DNA of 64,000 nucleotides from Streptomyces sp. BK208 (GTDB lineage Bacteria; Actinomycetota; Actinomycetes; Streptomycetales; Streptomycetaceae), in assembly GCF_004364245.1 (NCBI RefSeq), contig NZ_SOAV01000004.1:248001-312000 (forward strand). Direction: 5' to 3'. Positions 16,818 to 25,490 of the stretch are shown here, in pieces. A program made the position numbers and the translations under genes. The notes beneath the pieces were generated by a model. The model was not told the origin of the DNA. It made no database searches and was given only the letters and a program-made list of their open reading frames with translations. The first letter of the stretch is position 1. The number at the start of each line of letters is the position of its first letter.

Positions 16818-17474
16818 GTGTCCCCTCGCCCCGGGCCGTCCAGCGCGTCGCTCGTCATGGCCTCGATGAGCGCACTGGCGGTGCTCGCGCTGGGAGCCTG
16901 CGACTCGGGATCGGACACCGGCGCGGCGGCCGCGGCCGGTCCCTCGGTGATCGCGCCGGGCAAGCCGGGGGAGGGCAACCGGACCCTGTCCGCCGAGGAC
17001 GCCGAGAAGCAGCGCGCCGACGACGACTCCCCCAACTCGGCGGACGTCTCCTACGCGCGGATGATGATCCAGCACCACGCCCAGGCACTGGAGATGACCG
17101 AACTGGCACCGGAGCAGGCCGGGTCCGGCCGGGTCAGGAAGCTGGCCGAGCGGATCTCGGCCGCGCAGGGCCCGGAGATCAAGGCGATGGAGGGCTGGCT
17201 CGAGACCAACGGCGAGAAGAAGGCGGGTGGTCCGCACGAGCACGCCGCGATGCCGGGCATGGCGACCGAGGCACAGTTGAAGAAACTGCGCGCGGCGCGC
17301 GGCAAGGCCTTCGACCAGCTCTTCCTGACACTGATGATCACTCACCACGAGGGCGCGATCAATATGGCCGCGGACGTGAAGTCCGAGGGCAACAACGTAC
17401 GGATCGAGGAGATGGCCGACGACGTGGTCGCCCAGCAGACGAGTGAGATCTCCCGGATGCGCGCGATGCTGTGA
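16818..17474 (+). CDS. DUF305 lipoprotein
   Basis: The 218-residue product is a predicted lipoprotein: hydrophobic N-terminus ending in the lipobox LGAC (C28). The DUF305 domain has its two signature blocks, MMIQHHAQALEM and LMITHHEGAINM, each with a His-His pair and methionines, a ferritin-like helical arrangement that suggests metal (copper) binding; this remains inference. A PHEHAAMPGM segment between them adds His and Met. GTG at 16818 follows GGAGG by the normal distance. The divergent partner is the LVIVD protein, also exported, so the two may work together at the cell surface. Their 207-bp shared region contains an AT-rich run at about 16712-16722. Confidence 0.92.
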   Translation: MSPRPGPSSASLVMASMSALAVLALGACDSGSDTGAAAAAGPSVIAPGKPGEGNRTLSAEDAEKQRADDDSPNSADVSYARMMIQHHAQALEMTELAPEQAGSGRVRKLAERISAAQGPEIKAMEGWLETNGEKKAGGPHEHAAMPGMATEAQLKKLRAARGKAFDQLFLTLMITHHEGAINMAADVKSEGNNVRIEEMADDVVAQQTSEISRMRAML

Positions 17475-17516
17475 CGCCGCGGCGGCCCGGCGGCGGAACG
17501 GGCTCCCGGGTGCGCC

Positions 17517-17972
17517 TCAGCGACGCGCGCGACGCGGCGTCAGGAAGCCCTCGTCGCGCGCCTGGCCGATCAGCCTGAGCGACTTGCGCCTGCTGTGCCC
17601 GGTCGCGCTCATCACCGCGAGGACCGGATCACCGCCCTCCTCCCGGGCCGCCCGGTACTCCCGGGCGACCAGCCTGCGCCCCTCCCGTCCGCGCGGCCAC
17701 GCGGACCTGGCCCGCCGCGACGCGGCCGGAACGCCACGGGCGGCGACCGGCACGCAGGCCTCGAACAGCGGGTTCTCCAGCCACTCGGCGAGCACGGCCA
17801 GGTCGTCGAGGGACAGCGGCGGCCGGGCCCGCACGTCCTCGACCCGCACGTCCTGGCCGGACAGCACGGCGAGCGCGTCGACCCGGGCACCGTCGGCGAA
17901 GGCCAGCCGGACGTCGAACCACGAGGTCGTGGTGCCGCCCTCGCTCACCACCCAGGCGTGCCGCACGGACAT
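17517..17972 (-). CDS. DUF6214 family protein
   Basis: The 151-residue product resembles the Streptomyces DUF6214 family, without assigned function. An N-terminal beta-rich part (SWFDVRLAFADGARVDALAVLSG) is followed by PPLSLDDLAVLAEWLENPLFEACV, a basic linker, and a C-terminal PVLAVMSATGHSRRKSLRLI segment plus ARDEGFLTPR that looks like a small helix-turn-helix. A DNA-binding role is therefore possible but unproven. ATG at 17972 has GAGGGTGAG just before it; a GTG at 18038 is in frame. Upstream, GAATG and CATTC (18054-18067) form an inverted repeat that might control it. Confidence 0.75.
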   Translation of the reverse strand: MSVRHAWVVSEGGTTTSWFDVRLAFADGARVDALAVLSGQDVRVEDVRARPPLSLDDLAVLAEWLENPLFEACVPVAARGVPAASRRARSAWPRGREGRRLVAREYRAAREEGGDPVLAVMSATGHSRRKSLRLIGQARDEGFLTPRRARR

Positions 17973-18154
17973 CTCACCCTCGTCCGGACAGCGGTCGGAA
18001 AGCTGAAGAGAACGATCAACGAAGGATGCTTCGAGCACATACGCAACGTAACCGAATGATCACATTCCATACGAACGGAACACGCTTCGTTCAGCCGACG
18101 CGGCACCCTGTCAGCGGAGCGGCCGCGCCGGGGCAGGCGCCCCGGGCGCGGAGG

Positions 18155-18517
18155 TCAGTCGCTCCCGACGACGGCCGCCTGACGGGCGGCCGCGGCCAGC
18201 AGCGCGTCGAGCAGCCCGGGGAAGAGGGTGTCCAGGTCGTCCCGGCGCAGACCGTTCAGCTTGGCCGTGCCCCGGTAGGTCTGCCGGATCACCCCGCTCT
18301 CGCGCAGCACCCGGAAATGGTGCGTGGTGGTGGACTTGGTGACCGGCAGGTCGAAGTGCGAGCAGGAGAAGAGCGCGTCGCTGTCGGCGGCGAGGTCCCG
18401 CACGATCCGCAGCCGCACCGGGTCGGACAGCGCGTGCAGCACCCCTTCGAGCCGGATCTCCGCACGCGCGGGATGGGGCAGCTCGCGGGCGCCGGCGGCG
18501 GTGGCGGCGGGAGGCAC
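18155..18517 (-). CDS. ArsR family transcriptional regulator
   Basis: This 120-residue winged helix-turn-helix protein of the ArsR type carries VLHALSDPVRLRIVRDLAA, then the recognition region VTKSTTTHHFRVLRESGVIRQTYRGTAKLNGLR. There is no ELCVC metal motif; two features, a lone cysteine (FSCSHFDLP) and this divergent position, fit the subgroup that faces old-yellow-enzyme genes. GTG at 18517 follows CCGGAG. It most likely represses the divergent oxidoreductase gene through the palindromes at 18566-18621, sensing an electrophile or redox signal; that is inference from context. Confidence 0.9.
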   Translation of the reverse strand: MPPAATAAGARELPHPARAEIRLEGVLHALSDPVRLRIVRDLAADSDALFSCSHFDLPVTKSTTTHHFRVLRESGVIRQTYRGTAKLNGLRRDDLDTLFPGLLDALLAAAARQAAVVGSD

Positions 18518-18565
18518 GGCGACTCCGGTTCGTCAGGGGGTCCCGCCGGTCGGCGGGGCACCCCA

Positions 18566-18621
18566 TTGTACGAAGGACGCCGTAGTTTGACACTCGACGT
18601 ACTACGAGGGTTATCGTACGA
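18566..18621. promoter_or_regulatory. Operator cluster and promoter for the ArsR/flavin oxidoreductase divergon
   Basis: Two copies of TYGTACGA flank the region: TTGTACGA (18566-18573) and the perfect palindrome TCGTACGA (18614-18621). Between them CGTAGT and ACTACG (18581-18606) make a 6-bp inverted repeat. A -35 TTGACA (18587-18592) and a -10-like TATCGT (18612-18617), 19 bp apart, point toward the oxidoreductase gene, so a bound regulator would block it. Confidence 0.55.
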
Positions 18622-18659
18622 GCCGTCCCGAACCGCAGCGTCCCAGGGAGCAGCCCGCC

Positions 18660-19739
18660 ATGAGCGCACTCTTCGAGCCCCTCCGGCTCCGCGACACCAC
18701 GATCCCCAACCGGATCTGGATGCCACCGATGTGCCAGTACTCGGCCGCGCCGGAGGGCCCGGCGACAGGCGTGCCGGGCGACTGGCACTTCGCGCACTAC
18801 GGCGCCCGCGCGGTGGGCGGCACCGGGCTGATCGTCGTGGAGGCCACGGGCGTGTCGCCCGAGGGCCGCATCTCCCCGCAGGACCTCGGACTGTGGAACG
18901 ACACGCAGGCCGAGGCGTTCCGCCGGATCACCGACTTCATGCGCTCCCGGGGCACGGTGCCCGCGATCCAGCTGGCCCACGCCGGCCGCAAGGCGTCGAC
19001 CGCGCAGCCCTGGAAGGGCGGGGCGCCGGTGGGACCGGACGCGTACGGCTGGCAGCCGCTGGCGCCGAGCGCGCTGGCGTTCGACGAGCGGCACCCGGTG
19101 CCGACCGAGCTGACGGCCCCGCAGATCCAGGAGCTGGTCGGCCGGTTCGCGGACGCCGCGCGCCGGGCGCTGGCCGCGGGTTTCGAGATCGCCGAGATCC
19201 ACGGCGCCCACGGCTACCTGATCCACGAGTTCCTGTCGCCGCACTCCAACCACCGCACCGACGCCTACGGCGGCTCGTACGAGAACCGCACCCGGTTCGC
19301 CCTCGAGGTCGTCGACGCCGTACGAGAGGTGTGGCCCGACGACAAGCCGCTGTTCTTCCGCGTCTCGGCGACCGACTGGCTGGAGGAGGGCGGCTGGACG
19401 CCGGAGGACACCGTCCGTTTCGCCGGCGACCTCCGGGCCCACGGCGTCGACCTCCTGGACGTGTCCACCGGCGGCAACGTGCCGCGCGTCCGGATCCCCA
19501 CCGGGCCCGGCTACCAGGTCCCGTTCGCCGCGCGGGTGAGGGCCGGGAGCCCACTGCCGGTCGCCGCGGTCGGCCTGATCACCGAAGTCGGACAGGCCGA
19601 GAAGATCCTGGCCAACGGCGAGGCCGACGCTGTCCTGCTCGGCCGCGAGCTGCTGCGCAACCCGTCCTGGGCCCAGCACGCGGCGCGGGAGCTCGGCGCG
19701 GACGCCCGGATGCCGGACCAGTACGGCTGGGGGATGTAG
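18660..19739 (+). CDS. NADH:flavin oxidoreductase, YqjM-type old yellow enzyme
   Basis: The 359-residue product is an FMN-dependent ene-reductase of the thermophilic-like (YqjM) class. Signatures are MPPMCQYSA with the flavin-tuning cysteine (C25), IQLAHAGRKAS, HGAHGYLIHEFLSPHSN with the substrate-binding histidine pair, and GGSYENRTRF. It reduces activated C=C bonds using NADPH or NADH in the cytosol; natural substrates are usually unknown electrophiles such as quinones or enones. The ATG at 18660 follows CAGGGAGCAG. Divergent from an ArsR gene with a palindrome-rich promoter, so expression is probably inducible by electrophilic stress. Confidence 0.95.
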   Translation: MSALFEPLRLRDTTIPNRIWMPPMCQYSAAPEGPATGVPGDWHFAHYGARAVGGTGLIVVEATGVSPEGRISPQDLGLWNDTQAEAFRRITDFMRSRGTVPAIQLAHAGRKASTAQPWKGGAPVGPDAYGWQPLAPSALAFDERHPVPTELTAPQIQELVGRFADAARRALAAGFEIAEIHGAHGYLIHEFLSPHSNHRTDAYGGSYENRTRFALEVVDAVREVWPDDKPLFFRVSATDWLEEGGWTPEDTVRFAGDLRAHGVDLLDVSTGGNVPRVRIPTGPGYQVPFAARVRAGSPLPVAAVGLITEVGQAEKILANGEADAVLLGRELLRNPSWAQHAARELGADARMPDQYGWGM

Positions 19740-19948
19740 CGGCGGGGCCCCGGGGGCGGGGTTTCGCGCGAGGCGTTGACCAGAAAGCGCTTACCCTCTA
19801 CGGTCCGTTCATCAGCGTGACCGTCTCGGACGCCGCAGGCTCCTATTTTCCCAAAGGGAGCCTTCGGCGTCCGGTAAGCGATCAGATTGATGCACAACGT
19901 TCACGTACATGTTCCGTTCACCCCCACCCCTTCGGAAGGGATCAGAAC

Positions 19949-20752
19949 ATGACCGCTGCGACACACCCCCGCCTGCCACGGCGCGCGGCGACCGGCGCAC
20001 TGGCGGCGCTCGGACTCTCGATTGGCATGCTCATGACCTCCGGGGCCTCCTCGGCCCACGCCGCCACCTGGCCGACCCCCAACGGCAGTCAGGGCGTCTC
20101 CTCCACCATCGCCGTCTCCGGTACCAAGGACTACGGGATGAAGCGCCTGTACGGCACCGGCGACCTGGGCTCCGACGGCCAGGACGAGGACCAGGGCCCG
20201 ATCCTGGAGCTCGCCCCCGGCGCCGTCCTCAAGAACGTGATCATCGGCGCTCCCGCCGCGGACGGCGTCCACTGCAAGGGCAGCTGCACGCTCCAGAACG
20301 TCTGGTGGGAGGACGTCGGCGAGGACGCGGCGACCTTCCGGGGCTCCTCGTCGTCGAACGTCTACACGGTCTCGGGCGGTGGCGCCAAGGAGGCCGGCGA
20401 CAAGGTCTTCCAGTTCAACGGCGCGGGCACTCTGAACGTCTCCGACTTCGCCGTGAAGAACTTCGGCACCTTCGTCCGTTCCTGCGGCAACTGCTCGACG
20501 CAGTACAAGCGGACGATCAACCTCAGCGGCATCGAGGTGAACTGGAAGGGCGGCCGGATCGCCGGCATCAACACGAACTACGGCGACAGCGCGACCCTGC
20601 GCAACATCACGATCGTCGGGGACAGCAGCAAGAAGATCGTCCCGTGCCAGAAGTACATCGGCAACGACGACGGGGACGAGCCGGACTCGAACGGCTCGGG
20701 AGCCGACGGCACGTACTGCAAGTACTCCTCGTCCGACATCACCTACAAGTGA
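19949..20752 (+). CDS. Secreted pectate lyase, PL3 family
   Basis: The 267-residue product has a signal peptide cut after AHA near residue 38, leaving a mature chain that matches the polysaccharide lyase family 3 helix fold: GPILELAPGAVLKNVIIG, ADGVHCKGSCTLQNVWWEDVGEDAATF and CGNCSTQYKRTINL. These enzymes cleave polygalacturonate by calcium-dependent beta-elimination outside the cell, allowing growth on plant cell walls. Start ATG at 19949 with GGAAGGG upstream. AAGCGCTT (19784-19791), a LacI-type half-palindrome core, lies 160 bp upstream and may reflect carbon-source control. A hairpin after the stop (20758-20786) can end the transcript. Confidence 0.93.
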   Translation: MTAATHPRLPRRAATGALAALGLSIGMLMTSGASSAHAATWPTPNGSQGVSSTIAVSGTKDYGMKRLYGTGDLGSDGQDEDQGPILELAPGAVLKNVIIGAPAADGVHCKGSCTLQNVWWEDVGEDAATFRGSSSSNVYTVSGGGAKEAGDKVFQFNGAGTLNVSDFAVKNFGTFVRSCGNCSTQYKRTINLSGIEVNWKGGRIAGINTNYGDSATLRNITIVGDSSKKIVPCQKYIGNDDGDEPDSNGSGADGTYCKYSSSDITYK

Positions 20753-20756
20753 CGCC

Positions 20757-21509
20757 TCAGGTCCGGGTGGCGTGCGCCCGGACCTGTCCGGACTGCTCCC
20801 GCTGGTACCGCGCGTAGGCGTCCCGCAGGGCCTCCCCCGGCCAGTCGGGCGGGAGCAGCTCCGCGGGCAGCACCGGATCGGCGAGCAGGTGCCGTACCAC
20901 GGCCGCGAAGGCGGTGAGGCGGTCGGCCGGGCGCCGCGCCCGGCCGACGTGGTCCAGCAGGGCCCGGGCGTGGTCGGACCACTCCGCCAGCGGCCACAGG
21001 CGCGCGGCCAGTTCGGCGGCCGGGGACGCGGGCCGCGAGACCAGCCGCTCGGCCACCGGGCCGAGGTCGGCGGGCAGCGGGCGGTCGAGGTTGGCGGGGC
21101 GCAGCCAGACACCCTCGCGGAGTTCGGCCAGGCGCAGGGCGGTCAGCCGGGTGCGCAGCTCGGCACGGGCGGCGGGCCCGCGCCCCGTCGCGGTGATCAC
21201 GAGCGTCTCCCAGTCGCCCTCCCACGCGCGCGTGTGCGGGCCGAGGGCCTCGTCCTGGCGCCGCTGGCGCTCCAGCAGCCGCTCGCTGAGCCGGTATCCG
21301 GTCCCGGTGCGCCTCAGGTCCCCGGCGGCGGCCATCCGGCTGAGCGCCGCGCGCGCGGTGGAGGCGCCGACGTCGAAGCCCTCCACGAGCCGCACCAGTT
21401 CCCGCGCCGGAAGCTCGGGGGGATGGGTGCCGAGCAGCAGGCTCAGGACCACCGACCGCGCGGACAGCGGACGCGGTCGGAACCCACCGGGGGCCTTTGG
21501 ACCGTTCAT
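20757..21509 (-). CDS. PaaX-like transcriptional regulator
   Basis: This 250-residue protein has the PaaX layout: an N-terminal winged helix (ARSVVLSLLLGTHPPELPARELVRLVEGFDVGASTARAALSRMAAAGDLRR), a central region and a C-terminal domain with GVWLRPANLDRPLP and YRLTAF-like segments. PaaX of enteric bacteria represses phenylacetate degradation and responds to phenylacetyl-CoA. Here the divergent neighbour is an AidB-like acyl-CoA dehydrogenase, the probable target, and a CoA thioester is a plausible ligand. ATG at 21509 is chosen because the longer frame (GTG at 21563) would run through the 17-bp palindrome at 21541-21557. Confidence 0.88.
   Translation of the reverse strand: MNGPKAPGGFRPRPLSARSVVLSLLLGTHPPELPARELVRLVEGFDVGASTARAALSRMAAAGDLRRTGTGYRLSERLLERQRRQDEALGPHTRAWEGDWETLVITATGRGPAARAELRTRLTALRLAELREGVWLRPANLDRPLPADLGPVAERLVSRPASPAAELAARLWPLAEWSDHARALLDHVGRARRPADRLTAFAAVVRHLLADPVLPAELLPPDWPGEALRDAYARYQREQSGQVRAHATRT
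20758..20786. terminator. Hairpin between pectate lyase and PaaX genes
   Basis: CAGGTCCGGG (20758-20767) and CCCGGACCTG (20777-20786) form a perfect 10-bp stem with a 9-nt loop. It lies at the 3' ends of two convergent genes and overlaps the last codons of the paaX-like gene, so it can serve both directions. Confidence 0.6.
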
Positions 21510-21540
21510 CCGCGCGGGTACGTGTCGTTCGTCCACATGG

Positions 21541-21557
21541 GCACGTACTGTACGTGC
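21541..21557. promoter_or_regulatory. Perfect 17-bp palindrome, probable PaaX-type operator
   Basis: GCACGTAC-T-GTACGTGC is fully symmetrical and lies 31 bp upstream of the regulator start and 54 bp upstream of the acyl-CoA dehydrogenase start. A perfectly paired site in the divergent region between a regulator and its likely target is good evidence for an operator. Confidence 0.6.
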
Positions 21558-21566
21558 GCCCACCGT

Positions 21567-21602
21567 GTTGCACTATTGCTGCGACCGCAGAGGCAGTGCA
21601 AC
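21567..21602. promoter_or_regulatory. 8-bp inverted repeat before the AidB-like gene
   Basis: GTTGCACT (21567-21574) and AGTGCAAC (21595-21602) are perfectly complementary, 20 bp apart, ending 9 bp before the dehydrogenase ATG. It could be a second binding site or part of overlapping promoters; no Shine-Dalgarno sequence is seen here. Confidence 0.4.
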
Positions 21603-21611
21603 ACTCGGGTC

Positions 21612-23315
21612 ATGACGACACTCGCGCAGGAGCCGCCCTACGAGCCGTACGAGCCGTCGCAGGACCCCTGGGCCCGGCCGGCGGGGTACGCCACGCACGA
21701 CGTCACCAACCAGCCTCCGCCCCTGGCCCCCTACGACGCGTCCGACGACACGGTCCTGCTGGAGGGCGTGCGGCGCGAGGGCGCGGCGTGGGCCGAGGAC
21801 GGGCTGCGGCGGCTGGGCCGGCGGGCGGGCAGTGCCGAGGCGCAGGACTGGGGCGACCTCGCCAACCGGCACGAGCCCGTCCTGCGCACGCACGACCGGT
21901 ACGGTGACCGGGTCGACGAGGTCGAGTACCACCCGAGCTGGCACCACCTGATGCGGGTGGCGGTCGGCGAGGGCCTGGCCGGGTCGCCGTGGGCCGACGA
22001 CCGGCCCGGCGCCCACGTGGCGCGGACCGCCGGGGGCCTGGTCTGGGGGCACACGGAGGCGGGGCACGGGTGCCCGACGTCGATGACGTACGCCGCCGTC
22101 CCGGCCCTGCGGGCCCAGCCCGAGCTGGCGGCCCTCTACGAGCCGCTGCTGACCTCCCGCGCGTACGAACCGGGGCTGCGGACGCCCCTGGAGAAGCAGG
22201 GCCTGCTGGCCGGCATGGGGATGACCGAGAAGCAGGGCGGCTCGGACGTCCGGACGAACACCACGACGGCCACGGCGACCGCCGAGCCCGGCGTGTACAC
22301 GCTGCGCGGGCACAAGTGGTTCACGTCGGCCCCGATGTGCGACGTGTTCCTGGTGCTGGCGCAGGCGGCCGGCGGGCTGTCCTGCTTCCTGGTGCCGCGC
22401 GTCCTGCCCGACGGCACCCGCAACACCTTCCGCATCCAGCGCCTGAAGGACAAGCTCGGCAACCGGTCCAACGCCTCCTCGGAGCCCGAGTTCGACGGGA
22501 CGGTGGCCTGGCTGGTCGGACCGGAGGGGCAGGGCGTCAAGACCATCATCGAGATGGTCAACTGCACCCGGCTGGACTGCGTGATGTCCTCGGCGACGCT
22601 GATGCGCAAGACCCTAGTCGAGGCCGGTCACCACGTACGGCACCGCAGCGCGTTCGGCGCCCGGCTGGTGGACCAGCCCCTGATGCGCAACGTCCTGGCC
22701 GACCTCGCGCTGGAGTCCGAGGCCGCGACCACGCTCACCCTGCGGCTCGCCGGCGCGGCCGACCGTGCCGTGCGGGGGGACGCCGGGGAGGCGGCGTTCC
22801 GCAGGATCGCCACCGCCGTCGGCAAGTACTGGGTGACCAAGCGCGGGCCTGCCTTCACCGCCGAGGCCCTGGAGTGCCTGGGCGGCAACGGGTACGTCGA
22901 GGAGTCGGGCATGCCCCGGCACTACCGCGAGGCACCGCTGCTGTCGATCTGGGAGGGCTCGGGGAACGTCAACGCCCTCGACGTGCTGCGGGCGCTCGGC
23001 CGCTCCCCCGCCTGCGCGCACGCCCTGTTCGAGGAACTCGCCCTCGCGCGCGGTGCGGACACCCGGCTGGACGCGGCGGTGGCCCGGCTGGAGGCGGGGC
23101 TCGGCGAGGCCTCCGGGACCGGTGCCCGCCGGCTGGTGGAGCTGATGGCCCTGACCCTCCAGGGCTCGCTGCTGGTCCGGCACGCCCCGCCCGCCGTCGC
23201 CGACGCGTTCTGCGCCACCAGGCTGGGCGGCGACTGGGGGCACTCCTTCGGCACGCTGCCGGACACGGCCGACCTCGACGGCGTGCTGGCGCGGGCGCTG
23301 CCCGGAACGGACTGA
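21612..23315 (+). CDS. AidB-like acyl-CoA dehydrogenase
   Basis: The 567-residue flavoprotein is longer than ordinary acyl-CoA dehydrogenases (about 380-400) and matches the AidB/isovaleryl-CoA dehydrogenase-like branch: an extra N-terminal region with THDVTNQPPPL, GMGMTEKQGGSDVRTN for substrate and FAD contact, GHKWFTSAPMCD, the LECLGGNGYVEESGMPRHYREAPLLSIWEGSGN block, and a C-terminal extension. E. coli AidB protects DNA from alkylation and binds DNA weakly; other members act in acid catabolism. The neighbour is a PaaX-like regulator rather than Ada, which favours a metabolic role. ATG at 21612 lacks a ribosome site, so the transcript may be leaderless. Confidence 0.92.
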   Translation: MTTLAQEPPYEPYEPSQDPWARPAGYATHDVTNQPPPLAPYDASDDTVLLEGVRREGAAWAEDGLRRLGRRAGSAEAQDWGDLANRHEPVLRTHDRYGDRVDEVEYHPSWHHLMRVAVGEGLAGSPWADDRPGAHVARTAGGLVWGHTEAGHGCPTSMTYAAVPALRAQPELAALYEPLLTSRAYEPGLRTPLEKQGLLAGMGMTEKQGGSDVRTNTTTATATAEPGVYTLRGHKWFTSAPMCDVFLVLAQAAGGLSCFLVPRVLPDGTRNTFRIQRLKDKLGNRSNASSEPEFDGTVAWLVGPEGQGVKTIIEMVNCTRLDCVMSSATLMRKTLVEAGHHVRHRSAFGARLVDQPLMRNVLADLALESEAATTLTLRLAGAADRAVRGDAGEAAFRRIATAVGKYWVTKRGPAFTAEALECLGGNGYVEESGMPRHYREAPLLSIWEGSGNVNALDVLRALGRSPACAHALFEELALARGADTRLDAAVARLEAGLGEASGTGARRLVELMALTLQGSLLVRHAPPAVADAFCATRLGGDWGHSFGTLPDTADLDGVLARALPGTD

Positions 23316-23466
23316 CCGGGAGGCACGGCAGGACCCCTCACCGGACTCGACACCACGGCCTGACCTGCGACGACAGCCTTCCGCGGGGTGACTGTCAGTG
23401 GCTGGGTGCAGACTGGCCCGTGTCCGAGACGAAGGCGTCGACGAGGACGCCGCGGAGGTGGTCGGC

Positions 23467-24552
23467 ATGACCGAGGTACTGCTCGCCGTGGGCACCCGCA
23501 AGGGCCTGTTCATCGGGCGTCGGCGGGGTGGCACCTGGGAGTTCGACGAGAGTCCCTGCTTCAACGCCCAAGCGGTGTACTCGGTCGCCCTCGACACCCG
23601 CGGCGACACCCCGCGCCTGCTGGCCGGCGGCGACAGCGCGCACTGGGGCCCGTCGGTGTTCCACTCCGACGACCTGGGCCGGACCTGGACCGAACCGGCC
23701 GCGCCCGCCGTCAGGTTCCCCAAGGAGACCGGCGCCTCGCTGGAGCGGGTGTGGCAGCTGCACCCCGCTGCCGCCGAGCCGGACGTGGTGTACGCGGGCA
23801 CCGAGCCGGCCGCGCTGTACCGCTCGGAGGACCGCGGCGAGAGCTTCGAGCTGGTCCGCCCGCTGTGGGAGCACCCGACGCGCTCGCGGTGGGTGCCCGG
23901 CGGTGGCGGTGAAGGACTGCACACCGTCCTCACCGACCGCCGCGATCCCCGGTCGGTGACGGTCGCCGTCTCGACCGCGGGCGTGTTCCGCACCTCGGAC
24001 GGCGGCGCGAGCTGGGCGCCGTCCAACTCCGGTGTCTCCGCCGTCTTCCTGCCCGATCCCGACCCGGAGTTCGGCCAGTGCGTGCACAAGGTCGCACGGG
24101 ACGCGGCCAACCCGGACCGCCTGTACCTCCAGAACCACTGGGGGGTGTACCGCAGCGACGACGCCGGCGGGCACTGGACGGACATCGGCGAGGGTCTGCC
24201 CTCCACCTTCGGTTTCGCGGTGGCCGCCCATCCGCACCGGGGCGACACGGCGTACGTCTTCCCGATCAACGCGGACTCCGACCGGGTGCCGGCGGACCGC
24301 AAGTGCCGGGTCTTCCGCACGGCGGACGCGGGCAGGAGCTGGGAGCCGCTCTCCGCGGGCCTGCCCCAGGAGGACCACTACGGCACCGTGCTGCGCGACG
24401 CGCTGTCCACGGACGACGCGGACCGGGCGGGCGTGTACTTCGGCAACCGCAACGGCGAGGTGTTCGCGTCGGCCGACGACGGCGACAGCTGGCGGCAGTT
24501 GGCCTCGCACCTGCCGGACGTGCTGTGCGTGCGGGCCGCGGTCGTCGCGTGA
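23467..24552 (+). CDS. BNR/Asp-box beta-propeller protein (sialidase-like fold)
   Basis: The 361-residue product has six Asp-box motifs (S/T-x-D-x-G-x-x-W/F): [40 protein letters not shown] and SADDGDSW. They mark turns of a six- or seven-bladed propeller as in exo-sialidases and Vps10 proteins. No signal peptide is present, so it is cytosolic, and the sialidase catalytic Arg triad is not evident; I would not call it a glycosidase. ATG at 23467 follows GGAGG. It sits 70 bp upstream of uracil-DNA glycosylase in the same direction, which may be chance. Confidence 0.87.
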   Translation: MTEVLLAVGTRKGLFIGRRRGGTWEFDESPCFNAQAVYSVALDTRGDTPRLLAGGDSAHWGPSVFHSDDLGRTWTEPAAPAVRFPKETGASLERVWQLHPAAAEPDVVYAGTEPAALYRSEDRGESFELVRPLWEHPTRSRWVPGGGGEGLHTVLTDRRDPRSVTVAVSTAGVFRTSDGGASWAPSNSGVSAVFLPDPDPEFGQCVHKVARDAANPDRLYLQNHWGVYRSDDAGGHWTDIGEGLPSTFGFAVAAHPHRGDTAYVFPINADSDRVPADRKCRVFRTADAGRSWEPLSAGLPQEDHYGTVLRDALSTDDADRAGVYFGNRNGEVFASADDGDSWRQLASHLPDVLCVRAAVVA

Positions 24553-24622
24553 ACCGGACCGGGGGGACCGGCTTCGGCCACGGGTTGATCGGCGCCACCC
24601 GTACGGCAGTAGGGTGACGCCC

Positions 24623-25300
24623 GTGGCACCACGACCCTTGAACGAAATCGTCGAAGCGGGCTGGGCGAAAGCCCTGGAACCCGTCGCCGGGCGGATCACC
24701 TCGATGGGTGAGTTCCTGCGCGCGGAGATCGCCGCCGGACGCACCTACCTCCCCTCCGGGGCGAACGTCCTGCGGGCCTTCCAACAGCCCTTCGACGACG
24801 TGCGGGTGCTGATCGTCGGGCAGGACCCGTATCCCACCCCCGGGCATGCCGTGGGGCTGTCCTTCTCCGTCGCCCCCGAGGTACGTCCGCTGCCCGGCAG
24901 CCTGCTCAACATCTTCCGCGAGCTGAACGCCGACCTGGATCTCCCGCAGCCCTCCAGCGGGGACCTGACGCCTTGGACGGAGCAGGGTGTGCTGCTGCTC
25001 AACAGGGCGCTCACCACGGCCCCGCGCAAGCCCGCCGCTCACCGCGGCAAGGGCTGGGAGGAGGTCACCGAGCAGGCGATCCGGGCGCTCGCGGCGCGCG
25101 GCAAGCCGATGGTGTCCATTCTGTGGGGCCGGGACGCCCGCAATCTGCGGCCGCTGCTCGGCGACCTGCCGGCCGTGGAGTCCGCGCACCCGTCCCCGAT
25201 GTCGGCGGACCGGGGCTTCTTCGGATCCCGCCCGTTCAGCCGGGCCAACGACCTGTTGATGCGCATGGGGGGCCAGCCGGTCGACTGGCGGCTGCCGTGA
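24623..25300 (+). CDS. ung: Uracil-DNA glycosylase, family 1
   Basis: This 225-residue base-excision repair enzyme removes uracil from DNA. The family motifs are intact: water-activating [18 protein letters not shown] (catalytic D68), LLLNRALT, and the DNA-intercalating [21 protein letters not shown] (H189). Length is normal for Ung. Two in-frame GTG codons, at 24614 and 24623, could start it; I use the second because AGGG lies at a usable distance and the protein then begins like its relatives. It follows the BNR-propeller gene by 70 bp. S. coelicolor-type genomes carry two ung paralogues, so a second copy elsewhere is expected. Confidence 0.96.
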   Translation: MAPRPLNEIVEAGWAKALEPVAGRITSMGEFLRAEIAAGRTYLPSGANVLRAFQQPFDDVRVLIVGQDPYPTPGHAVGLSFSVAPEVRPLPGSLLNIFRELNADLDLPQPSSGDLTPWTEQGVLLLNRALTTAPRKPAAHRGKGWEEVTEQAIRALAARGKPMVSILWGRDARNLRPLLGDLPAVESAHPSPMSADRGFFGSRPFSRANDLLMRMGGQPVDWRLP

Positions 25301-25490
25301 GCGGCGTCGGCTTCCCGGCCGCGCTGTGGCCGAGGAGCGTGCCGGGCAGTCACCATCGGCCCGGCGGTGAGGTGAATCGTGCCGATGTCGGCCGATCCGT
25401 ACATCACTCATCAGACAAAACCGGACGGATACCGCTCACCTGCACCCTCCCCGAACAGGGAAGCCCCGGAAACCAGTAACATGCGGCGCC

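Noticed and set aside
18026..20752. 908-codon frame appearing to fuse the oxidoreductase region with pectate lyase
   Set aside because: The pectate lyase begins with its own signal peptide and ribosome site at 19949; the upstream part is out of frame with the oxidoreductase.
23467..24552. Annotation as a sialidase
   Set aside because: Asp-boxes indicate only the propeller fold. There is no signal peptide and no clear arginine triad.
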